7,919 nucleotides of DNA from SAT2750 sp964476375. GTDB lineage: Bacteria > Planctomycetota > Planctomycetia > Pirellulales > Pirellulaceae. Position numbers and translations under genes: made by a program. The stretch covers positions 1 to 7,919 of the forward strand of contig CAYYZW010000150.1 of assembly GCA_964476375.1 (NCBI GenBank), written 5' to 3'. The notes beneath the pieces were generated by a model. It was given only the letters and a program-made list of their open reading frames with translations. It was not told where the DNA came from and made no database searches. Every line of letters begins with the position of its first letter. Within the stretch, counting starts at the first letter, position 1. This document shows positions 1-5,657 of the stretch, one piece after another.

Positions 1-650
1 CCCCTCAATAGCAGCGGCGTACTCCAGGACCCAAAGATCGGGCTGTTGATGGCCGTCTCCTTCGAGGACCAGACCGTTTCCCCACTGGTTTTGTCCAGTG
101 CCATCATGTTGGCCGGGCCCCCCGGCCCGTGAAAAACGATCAGCAGGTCACCGTAGAGCACGGGACTGGGGCCATTGCCCCAGCGGTGCAGCACCGGGCC
201 CAGGTCCCGGTGCCAGAGCTGCCTGCCGTCCAGGTCGTAGGCCACCACGCCGGCTGAACCGAGCTGGGCATAAACTGCCTTGCCATCGGTGATTGGTGAG
301 GAACTGCAGGGGGGATTCTGCGGGTGCGTCGTCTCCTCCACCTCGCAGGAGAGTTCCTGCTGCCAGAGTTTCTCGCCACTGGCACGGTCCAGCGCGATCA
401 CTGCACGGCGTTTCCCCTTCTCGAGTCCCTGGGTCAGGAAGACCCGGTCTCCCCAGATGATCGGTGTGCCGTTACAGGGTTCGGCCAGGGGGACTTTCCA
501 GAGCACGTTCTCCGTGGCACTCCAGGTGAGAGGCAGGTTTTTCTCCTGGCTGACACCGCGCCCATCGGCTCCCCTCCAGGCGGGCCAGTTTTCTGCCTGC
601 AGAGACGAGGTGGCAAACACAAGGAGGATGGCGATCAGCGTTTTCTTCAT
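1..650 (-). CDS. Secreted PQQ-like beta-propeller repeat protein (BamB-like), C-terminus outside window
   Basis: The frame is open from the ATG at 650 to the window edge, giving 216 residues of a protein whose family is usually about 400 or more residues. Residues 1-19 form a signal peptide (MKKTLIAILLVFATSSLQA) with a good AxA-like cleavage site before ENWPAWRG. The W-P-x-W-R-G opening followed by L-P-L-T-W and N-V-L-W-K-V-P is typical of secreted PQQ-propeller proteins common in planctomycetes. Three blade motifs are visible: VIALDRASGEKLW (about 84-96), VVAYDLDGRQLW (135-146) and MMALDKTSGETVW (182-194). The family is a beta-propeller; in most members bound PQQ is not demonstrated and the role is unknown, so enzymatic activity should not be assumed. 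A GGAG ribosome site lies 5 bases before the ATG. The gene follows the ceramidase-like gene by 59 bases on the same strand with no obvious terminator, so co-transcription is likely. Confidence 0.9.
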   Translation of the reverse strand, partial: MKKTLIAILLVFATSSLQAENWPAWRGADGRGVSQEKNLPLTWSATENVLWKVPLAEPCNGTPIIWGDRVFLTQGLEKGKRRAVIALDRASGEKLWQQELSCEVEETTHPQNPPCSSSPITDGKAVYAQLGSAGVVAYDLDGRQLWHRDLGPVLHRWGNGPSPVLYGDLLIVFHGPGGPANMMALDKTSGETVWSSKETAINSPIFGSWSTPLLLR

Positions 651-709
651 GTTGGCTCCACTCGTGTACTCTTTGGTTGGAAAAATGGCCTGTCTGCAGT
701 CCCGCCGCC

Positions 710-2251
710 TTACAGCCTGCCCAGCAGCTCCTCGACCTTGGCCTCGAAAATCGCCTGCCAGGCAGGATCCACGATGCAGTCACTGTCCTCCTGGGCGCCG
801 CCGACGTTCTGAAGTTGCTTGACGGTCGGGCAGTAGTAGATGTAACCGTTCGTATAGCCCGCCACATAAGTATGTTCGTGGTTGGCACGCTCCTTGATCC
901 CCAGGCCGATCTGCACGGTCAGTTCCCCCGGAAAGGTGACCATCACGAATTCGCCGATCCGGAAGCCCACCACCTCCACGTCAATCGTGCGCTTTTCAGC
1001 AGCCAGGTTCTTGGCCTGGTTCTTTTCCAGCAGCCGCAGATTGGTCCCGAGCCGGGTCAGTTCCTCCATCGTGTAGATATTGCGGAGGTAGGCCTTCATG
1101 TTATTCCGATTGGACGCATCCATGTACCTGATATCCTTGTGCCCAAGTTTGGCATCGTGCAGGTAACGGCTGGCATGGGCCGAGGGGAACTCGGGGGCCA
1201 GGTTGTACTTGGCCGTCAACGCCATGAAGGAACGCAGGTTGAGCGTCGTACCACCGAGCGACGTGAGTAGCACCTGCTGCTGGTTCTTGAGTTCCACGAT
1301 CCGCTGGGCAAGGTCCGCCCGGGGCACCTCGATTGTCTCGTTAAAGATCAACAGCCGGTCATCCTTCTTGGTCTTGATCTTTCGCAGGGCCTTGAGCGTG
1401 CTGAGGCCGAGCATGTTGCCCAGCGGCTCGGCATGGCGAGGATGGTCCACGTCCTTGTAACTGATCGGGTTGATATCCCCACCACATCCCTGCACGAACA
1501 GGGCAATTGTCCCCTCGCTGAGGTTATCCTCGATAACCTGCGACGAAAATCCGGTGATATCGGCCGTATTGGCGCCACTCGACGTTCCCTGGATCGGATG
1601 GCAGGCAAAGTTGTAAACCACTGCCAGCGTCCCCCCGTCGATCTTGTTGAGCCTGAGGATACCGATCTCTGTATCGACCGGACCGGTCCCGACAACCTGG
1701 TCGTCTGGTGGAAGTGAATAGGCGTGGCGAACATCAATTTCCCGGCCATCCTTGAGCAGCATCCGCCGGTTCTCCATGATCCGGTCCTCGTGACCCTTGC
1801 CCGCGCCAACGGTAACCGGCTCCATTTTCTCCATCGCCATCGTGATCGCCTTGGCGGTGAGCGCCTCGGTGTCGGGACTGGGAATCCCGTGACAATGGCT
1901 GGTGTTGATGACGATGTTCGCAGGCTCCAGGCCGAGTTCCTTTTTCACCCTGGCCCGCACGTTCTCCAGGAAATCGTTCTTGATATGGCCGATCTCGCCG
2001 ATGGAGACCACGTCCATGGTGACCAGGACCATCGTCTCGGCGCCGCTGCTGATGACCAGCGCGCGAGAATAGAGAGGGCTCTCCACCTCTTTCGAATCGG
2101 GATGTGTGATATCGACCTTGGCGGCGCCGGCGCGGAGCTGGGCAGCAGCTCTTTTGGCCGGCAGCAGCGTCACCAGCAGGCAGGCGAGGACAACAAACAG
2201 GAGAGATTTAGCTGGTTGAGGACGCTGGCTGATTCGCGTGAACCGGATCAT
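710..2251 (-). CDS. Secreted neutral/alkaline non-lysosomal ceramidase-like protein
   Basis: 513 residues. Residues 1-37 are a signal peptide: a basic N-region, a hydrophobic core LLFVVLACLLVTLL, and an AAA-Q cleavage site. The mature protein starts LRAGAAKVDITHP, the usual opening of the neutral ceramidase N-terminal domain. Putative zinc ligands of the family are present: H119-C-H121 (SHCHG), H218 (NFACHP), E443 (FPGELT) and the Tyr-rich loop TNGYIYYCPT (468-476). In known neutral ceramidases the nucleophile is the Ser of a G-D-x-S-P motif; here the motif is GGDINP (257-262), with Asn261 in that place. The metal site therefore looks intact but classical amidase chemistry on ceramide is doubtful. 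The C-terminal Ig-like domain of full neutral ceramidases is absent, as the protein is shorter than the roughly 650-780 residue enzymes. It is probably the first gene of an operon with the PQQ propeller gene downstream. AAGG lies 7 bases before the ATG, a weak ribosome site. Family call is firm; substrate is unknown. Confidence 0.88.
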   Translation of the reverse strand: MIRFTRISQRPQPAKSLLFVVLACLLVTLLPAKRAAAQLRAGAAKVDITHPDSKEVESPLYSRALVISSGAETMVLVTMDVVSIGEIGHIKNDFLENVRARVKKELGLEPANIVINTSHCHGIPSPDTEALTAKAITMAMEKMEPVTVGAGKGHEDRIMENRRMLLKDGREIDVRHAYSLPPDDQVVGTGPVDTEIGILRLNKIDGGTLAVVYNFACHPIQGTSSGANTADITGFSSQVIEDNLSEGTIALFVQGCGGDINPISYKDVDHPRHAEPLGNMLGLSTLKALRKIKTKKDDRLLIFNETIEVPRADLAQRIVELKNQQQVLLTSLGGTTLNLRSFMALTAKYNLAPEFPSAHASRYLHDAKLGHKDIRYMDASNRNNMKAYLRNIYTMEELTRLGTNLRLLEKNQAKNLAAEKRTIDVEVVGFRIGEFVMVTFPGELTVQIGLGIKERANHEHTYVAGYTNGYIYYCPTVKQLQNVGGAQEDSDCIVDPAWQAIFEAKVEELLGRL

Positions 2252-2308
2252 GAAAAAACCTTGCCTGGAAGGAATGGGAGGAGAGAAAAACGATTGCTCT
2301 GACAGCGG

Positions 2309-2338
2309 ATTGTATCATTCGCAGCCGACAGATTCCAA
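2309..2338 (-). promoter_or_regulatory. Candidate sigma70-like promoter for the ceramidase-like gene
   Basis: On the minus strand TTGGAA (plus positions 2333-2338) is followed after 18 bases by TACAAT (2309-2314). These match TTGACA at 4 of 6 and TATAAT at 5 of 6. Transcription would begin near 2302, leaving a leader of about 50 bases before the ATG at 2251. Inference from consensus only. Confidence 0.4.
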
Positions 2339-2357
2339 GCAGGTGGAAAAAGCAGTT

Positions 2358-2387
2358 TTCGCATTTCGCCTCTCGAGCCACTAGAAT
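2358..2387 (+). promoter_or_regulatory. Candidate sigma70-like promoter for the GH32/GH43-like gene
   Basis: TTCGCA (2358-2363), an 18-base spacer, then TAGAAT (2382-2387), matching the consensus at 4 and 5 of 6. Transcription would begin near 2394, about 34 bases before the ATG at 2428. The upstream in-frame ATG at 2386 would overlap the -10 box, which argues against that start. Inference from consensus only. Confidence 0.3.
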
Positions 2388-2415
2388 GACGGTGATCTGC
2401 CCCCCCTTTCCCTCC

Positions 2416-2419
2416 AGGA
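2416..2419 (+). promoter_or_regulatory. Ribosome binding site deciding the start at 2428
   Basis: AGGA lies 8 bases before the ATG at 2428. No comparable site precedes the in-frame ATG at 2386. A clean signal peptide begins at 2428, while the extra 14 residues from 2386 (rich in Pro, Thr and Arg) would spoil it. Confidence 0.6.
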
Positions 2420-2427
2420 CAACCACC

Positions 2428-4038
2428 ATGTCTACTCGTTTTTTTTACCTCTCGCTGTTGTTGACCTGCCTGCTATCAGTCTCTGCAAAAGCCCAGTCCC
2501 TCAAGGCACCTCCCGGTGTCTTTAAGGACCTGGATGATTCGACCGTCGGTGATGCACTGATCCTCGAGGGGAAACAGCTGTTCATCGACGACCACATCAT
2601 TGCCACGACAGAGGGGCTCAGGAAGGTACTCAACCAGCCAACCAAGCACCCCAAGAACCCCGTCCTGGTCAAGGACAAGCCGTGGGAAGAGAGTGGCCCC
2701 GGCTACGCCACCGTCTACTACGACAAGGACGAGAAACTCTTCAAGATGTGGTACACCTACTGGCGAAAAGTGGAGGGGACCTCTACCTCGATGCTGGCCT
2801 ATGCGACCTCGCCGGATGGGATTGCCTGGACAAAACCGATTGTGGACGAGAAAGGACAAACGAACCTGCTCGGGCAGCCAGCGATCCAGGGATTTCAGTG
2901 TCCTGGCATTTTCAAGGACCACAACGAGCCCGATCCGGCTCGCCGCTACAAGATGCTCTTCAGCTGTAATCCCGATGGCACTTCCAAAACATGGATGACC
3001 AGTGCCGCCTTCTCGGCCGATGGCCTATCCTGGAAGCCGGCCACACCGACTGCCCTGATCCCTTTTAGCGATACTCAGATCTGTCCCTTCTGGGACTCGC
3101 GACGTGGACGTTACGTGGCAATCATGCGGTTCGGCCCCCCCAACACGCGGATCATCGCCCGCACCGAGAGCACCGATTTCCTGCACTGGTCTCCCAAGGT
3201 CACCGTCTTTCGCCGCACGATAATGGACGCGGTTCAGCAGACGCAGTTCTACCAGATGGCACCGGTCCCCTACGGGAATATCTACCTGGGCCTGATCGGG
3301 ACCTACCACAACGAGTCCCTCAAGCCGATCCCAGCGGACAAGCCATGGACCGACAGGCAGGATCTGCAGCTTGCCTTCAGCCGTGACGGCATCATCTGGA
3401 AACGGGTTGGGGGCAACGGGGCAGTCACGCATGCCGAACTGAACAAGGAACAGGACTGGAGCAGCGCCACCCGCGAGGCGGTCTTCCTCCCGTACGGAGA
3501 GAAAGACAAGGACTGGGACTGGGGTTATATCACGCCCTACTACACGCCCGAGCCGATCATCGTCAACGACCGGATCTATTTTTATTACTCAGGCAGCAAT
3601 GCCAAGCACTGGTGGACCTGGAGCGGGGACCCGCCCAAGCTCGATCCTGACGCCATCCCACCCAAAAAGGGTGTCGGACTGGCAACCCTGCGGCTCGACG
3701 GTTTCGTTTCCGTGGAGACTGCCGGGGAAGGCGTCATGACGACCCGCTCACTTCTTTTCCTTGGCGATACGCTGGTCGTTAACGCCAATGCGACCGATGG
3801 CGAAATCCAGGTCGAGGCGGTGGACTCCGGGGGAAATGTGATCGAGGGTTTCAGCCGCGCCGATTGTGCGGTGATCACCACAGACAGCGTGCGGCACGTG
3901 GTGACCTGGAAGGAGAATCCCGACTGTCACCTCCTGCAGGGTCGACCGATCCAGCTTCGCTTTTACCTCGCCCGAGCAAAGCTCTACTCGCTGGAGGCGA
4001 CCAACCGGCACAATCACTACCTGCAGTCCTACAAGTAA
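2428..4038 (+). CDS. Secreted GH32/GH43-like beta-propeller protein of unknown substrate
   Basis: 536 residues. Residues 1-22 form a signal peptide (hydrophobic FFYLSLLLTCLLSVSAKA, then Q). The mature part opens with LFIDDHIIA (51-59) and HPKNPVL (74-80), a start seen in secreted planctomycete proteins annotated as glycosyl hydrolase family 32-like. Four blade-type repeats follow the pattern S-x-D-G/F-x-x-W: TSPDGIAW (127-134), FSADGLSW (195-202), ESTDFLHW (247-254) and FSRDGIIW (317-324). FYYSGS (385-390) resembles the last blade of GH32/GH43 five-bladed propellers. From about 420 (ATLRLDGFVSVE) to 525 a beta-sandwich-like C-terminal domain is expected. The GH32 nucleophile signature WMNDPNG is absent, so hydrolase activity is uncertain; sugar binding or a distinct catalytic set is possible. 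It is transcribed divergently from the ceramidase-like gene with a 176-base shared upstream region. It ends 22 bases before the convergent membrane-protein gene, with no clear terminator between. Fold assignment is moderate; function is unknown. Confidence 0.85.
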   Translation: MSTRFFYLSLLLTCLLSVSAKAQSLKAPPGVFKDLDDSTVGDALILEGKQLFIDDHIIATTEGLRKVLNQPTKHPKNPVLVKDKPWEESGPGYATVYYDKDEKLFKMWYTYWRKVEGTSTSMLAYATSPDGIAWTKPIVDEKGQTNLLGQPAIQGFQCPGIFKDHNEPDPARRYKMLFSCNPDGTSKTWMTSAAFSADGLSWKPATPTALIPFSDTQICPFWDSRRGRYVAIMRFGPPNTRIIARTESTDFLHWSPKVTVFRRTIMDAVQQTQFYQMAPVPYGNIYLGLIGTYHNESLKPIPADKPWTDRQDLQLAFSRDGIIWKRVGGNGAVTHAELNKEQDWSSATREAVFLPYGEKDKDWDWGYITPYYTPEPIIVNDRIYFYYSGSNAKHWWTWSGDPPKLDPDAIPPKKGVGLATLRLDGFVSVETAGEGVMTTRSLLFLGDTLVVNANATDGEIQVEAVDSGGNVIEGFSRADCAVITTDSVRHVVTWKENPDCHLLQGRPIQLRFYLARAKLYSLEATNRHNHYLQSYK

Positions 4039-4060
4039 GACGACGCGGGTCGCCCGGTCC

Positions 4061-5104
4061 TTACTCGTCCAGCCGGTAGGGGGACTCGTCATCATCCACA
4101 TCCGGATCAGGCGGGACTTCCGGCTCGGATTCGGGGATCGGTTCAGACGAGGGGCCAGGTTCCGGCGCCGGGCCCGGTTCTGCAGCAGCAGGCTGGCCGG
4201 CTGGATCGGCCACACTGGTTTGGGGAGCTGGAATCGGTGGAACTGACGCTGTCTGGGCGGAGACCTTTTTCAGCCGGATGGCAGAAAGAACCAGGCCCAG
4301 GGTCAAGCCCAGGGCACCTCCAAGAAAACTCGCCACGATGACGACGGAAATAATTACGAGAACAAGGAAAAAAGCCGCTATGCCCTCGAAGAACCCGGTC
4401 GGGTTATGCTGAAGGGTGCCCGATGCATCCAGGGACATGTAGCCAATCATCCCTCCCAGCACGGCACCCAGCAGGGTCATGCCGATCGTCAGCCCCGAGG
4501 ATGTGAGCGCCGCAACCACTGCCCGGCTGGAAACTCGCTTGACACCCAGGTCCTGGAGAAACTGGGCAACCTGCTGCTGCACGTCCCCGCTGGCCTGGAT
4601 AACAAGCTGTTTCGTCCCGTCATCCACGAACACCCGTGCCAGTGCCGGGTCGAGTACCTGCCAGACCTGGGCGGCCACGGCCTGCACATCCAGCGGTGCC
4701 ACCGCGTACGACTGCACCACGATCATGTTTTCTTCACCAACCAGGACACCGTCGACCACGAGCCGGGCGACGGCCCTGGCCTGCCGCCGCCGGATCAGCG
4801 AGACGATCATCACGATTTCCAGCGCCAGCCCCGACAGCAGCCCAATCGGTATGGCCAGCAGCTGGCCCCAACCCTCGGTGAACACCAGCACCGCCACGGT
4901 TAACCCGGCGGTGACCAGGACCACCGTCACCCCGGAAATACGGAGTGCATCCACATCTTTTTCAAACAGGGACGCCACGGCTCCCACCAGCCCGACCAGG
5001 ACACCAATCGGTAACAGGATCAAGCCTTCTTCCCAGTCACCAAACAGACACAACATGCCGACGACGGACATGCCCAGGGCCACAATGTAACAGTACTTGC
5101 TCAT
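4061..5104 (-). CDS. Multi-pass membrane protein with secretin N-like domain and acidic Pro-rich tail
   Basis: 347 residues from the ATG at 5104; I do not recognise a named family. Predicted membrane segments lie at about 5-22, 26-47, 56-75, 82-104, 196-222 and one long or two short segments at 240-276. Between the fourth and fifth is a soluble domain of about 90 residues. Within it, 129-187 (VVQSYAVAPLDVQAVAAQVW, then VFVDDGTKQLVIQASGDVQQ, then VAQFLQDLG) has the alternating strand-helix-strand pattern of secretin N-domains (a path on VxxLL, then V-x-V-D-x-x-T-x-x-L-x-V, then a helix). That resemblance is by eye. Residues 281-347 are a low-complexity tail rich in Pro, Glu and Ser ending in DVDDDESPYRLDE. 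It lies head-away from the pseudopilin genes across a 553-base gap, so it is not in their operon but may share regulation. An in-frame ATG at 5161 would add 19 residues but lacks a ribosome site and its codons would run through a hairpin. Confidence 0.8.
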   Translation of the reverse strand: MSKYCYIVALGMSVVGMLCLFGDWEEGLILLPIGVLVGLVGAVASLFEKDVDALRISGVTVVLVTAGLTVAVLVFTEGWGQLLAIPIGLLSGLALEIVMIVSLIRRRQARAVARLVVDGVLVGEENMIVVQSYAVAPLDVQAVAAQVWQVLDPALARVFVDDGTKQLVIQASGDVQQQVAQFLQDLGVKRVSSRAVVAALTSSGLTIGMTLLGAVLGGMIGYMSLDASGTLQHNPTGFFEGIAAFFLVLVIISVVIVASFLGGALGLTLGLVLSAIRLKKVSAQTASVPPIPAPQTSVADPAGQPAAAEPGPAPEPGPSSEPIPESEPEVPPDPDVDDDESPYRLDE

Positions 5105-5112
5105 GCCAAATA

Positions 5113-5118
5113 TCCTTT
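5113..5118 (-). promoter_or_regulatory. Ribosome binding site deciding the start at 5104
   Basis: On the minus strand AAAGGA ends 8 bases before the ATG at 5104. Choosing this start puts the first membrane segment directly after M-S-K, the usual arrangement, rather than after a charged 19-residue extension. Confidence 0.65.
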
Positions 5119-5142
5119 GTCCGGGAGGGGGGGAGATAAAAC

Positions 5143-5159
5143 GCCTTTCCCGGGAAGGC
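5143..5159 (-). other. Small GC-rich hairpin in the leader of the membrane-protein gene
   Basis: On the minus strand GCCTTCCCGGGAAAGGC folds with one bulged base and is followed by GTTTTATC. It sits about 38 bases upstream of the ATG at 5104. It could be a leader hairpin or weak attenuator; the T-run is short, so a terminator call is not justified. Confidence 0.35.
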
Positions 5160-5172
5160 AAATATTTCAGAG

Positions 5173-5227
5173 CTTATCTTTTTTCTCGCTACTGAACCCA
5201 AGAATTCTCACGACGGAAAAAGATAAG
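5173..5227. repeat. 11-bp perfect inverted repeat in the divergent intergenic region
   Basis: CTTATCTTTTT (5173-5183) is the exact reverse complement of AAAAAGATAAG (5217-5227), with 33 bases between. The 8-bp palindrome AGAATTCT (5201-5208) lies near the centre. It lies about 70-125 bases upstream of the leftward ATG at 5104, a position suited to an operator or upstream element for that gene. The A/T runs make it somewhat less surprising than its length suggests. Confidence 0.5.
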
Positions 5228-5445
5228 ACAGCTCAGTGTGTTCCACTCATCCGGTGAATTGGCATCTATCCCAATTACAGCAGGCGAAGCTCGATCGGCT
5301 GGGATTCTCTTTCGACCAGATTATTCGAGTCTCCCCAGCCAGAACCATCCACCTGAAAGGGGGGAGTAAAATGGGCCATCGGAAAAAATTTTAAAAGACT
5401 CTACACAAGTTCAATTTCCACCAATATACGGTAAAACAGCCATAT

Positions 5446-5460
5446 TGAGATGCCATCTCA
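5446..5460. promoter_or_regulatory. Operator-like palindrome 1
   Basis: TGAGATG-C-CATCTCA is a perfect 15-base palindrome with a single central base. It begins inside the first TATTGAGA copy and ends 11 bases before the candidate -35 box at 5472, a usual place for an activator site. Confidence 0.4.
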
Positions 5461-5471
5461 GGAAAATTTCA

Positions 5472-5501
5472 TTGGCGACCACGTTTTTCGTGGGCTATTA
5501 T
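5472..5501 (+). promoter_or_regulatory. Candidate promoter of the pseudopilin genes
   Basis: TTGGCG (5472-5477), an 18-base spacer, and TATTAT (5496-5501), matching the sigma70 consensus at 4 and 5 of 6. The spacer contains CCACG-TTTTT-CGTGG (5479-5493), a palindrome that could bind a repressor between the two boxes. Transcription would start near 5508, giving a leader of about 150 bases before the ATG at 5658. Inference from consensus only. Confidence 0.35.
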
Positions 5502-5548
5502 TTCCACCAGGCCATTGTATCCACAAGGGAAATAGAGTAGCCTCCTGT

Positions 5549-5569
5549 TATTGAGACTAAGTCTTAATA
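5549..5569 (+). promoter_or_regulatory. Operator-like palindrome 2 / leader hairpin
   Basis: TATTGAGACT-A-AGTCTTAATA is a 21-base palindrome with 9 of 10 arm positions paired. As RNA it would fold without mismatch into nine pairs (one G-U) closed by a UAA loop. It includes the second TATTGAGA copy and lies about 90 bases upstream of the ATG at 5658, inside the predicted leader. It may act as a DNA site or an RNA hairpin. Confidence 0.45.
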
Positions 5570-5657
5570 GTACTTGGTTGCCTGACGGCGGCTATTGAGA
5601 ATGGATATTAACAGGGCTCTTGGGCTCACTCGTGTTTCATAAGGATCTATCGGAAAG

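Larger units (their letters stand above)
5443..5600 (+). repeat. Three copies of TATTGAGA upstream of the pseudopilin genes
   Basis: The octamer TATTGAGA occurs at 5443-5450, 5549-5556 and 5593-5600, all in the same orientation. Start-to-start spacing is 106 and 44 bases, close to 10 and 4 helical turns. The first two copies are each the left half of a palindrome; the third stands alone but is followed by TATTAACA. They look like binding sites for one regulator. TTGAGA resembles a -35 box, yet none of the three has a fitting -10 box 16-18 bases on. Confidence 0.45.
5105..5657. other. 553-base gene-free intergenic region, AT-rich and dyad-rich
   Basis: No open frame with coding character was found on either strand. 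The region is visibly more AT-rich than the genes to its left; the line 5401-5460 is about 38% GC. It must hold the promoters of both the leftward membrane-protein gene and the rightward pseudopilin genes. It contains several inverted repeats, a threefold octamer repeat and one candidate promoter, each listed separately. A structured leader RNA or small RNA cannot be excluded but no known family was recognised. Confidence 0.7.

Noticed and set aside
280..1270. Long plus-strand open frames at 280-822, 324-812 and 677-1270
   Set aside because: They lie opposite the PQQ and ceramidase-like genes, have low-complexity or Arg/Pro/His-rich content and no family motifs; they are by-products of GC-rich coding DNA.
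1724..2302. Plus-strand open frame of 192 codons opposite the ceramidase-like gene
   Set aside because: His/Asp/Gly/Arg-rich composition typical of an antisense frame; the minus-strand frame has a signal peptide and clear family motifs.
2386..2427. Upstream ATG for the GH32/GH43-like gene
   Set aside because: It would overlap the candidate -10 box, has no ribosome site, and places 14 residues before a clean signal peptide.
4039..4060. Terminator between the convergent genes
   Set aside because: Only a 4-bp CGGG/CCCG stem and no T-run on either strand.
4406..5090. Plus-strand open frames opposite the membrane-protein gene
   Set aside because: Composition rich in His/Gln/Pro or Ser/Thr with no domain; the minus-strand frame shows membrane segments and a ribosome site.
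5105..5161. Upstream ATG at 5161 for the membrane-protein gene
   Set aside because: No ribosome site; the added residues are encoded through a hairpin and delay the first membrane segment, while ATG 5104 has AAAGGA at 8 bases.
5259..5276. Possible sigma54 promoter at TTGGCATCTATCCCAATT
   Set aside because: The -24 half is passable but the -12 GC doublet (TTGC) is missing.
5257..5340. Inverted repeats AATTGG/CCAATT (5257-5276) and GGCTGGG/CCCAGCC (5297-5340)
   Set aside because: Six- and seven-base arms at these spacings are expected by chance in a region this size; no T-run or gene end nearby.
5445..5600. TTGAGA elements as three -35 boxes
   Set aside because: None has a TATAAT-like box 16-18 bases downstream; they fit better as regulator sites.
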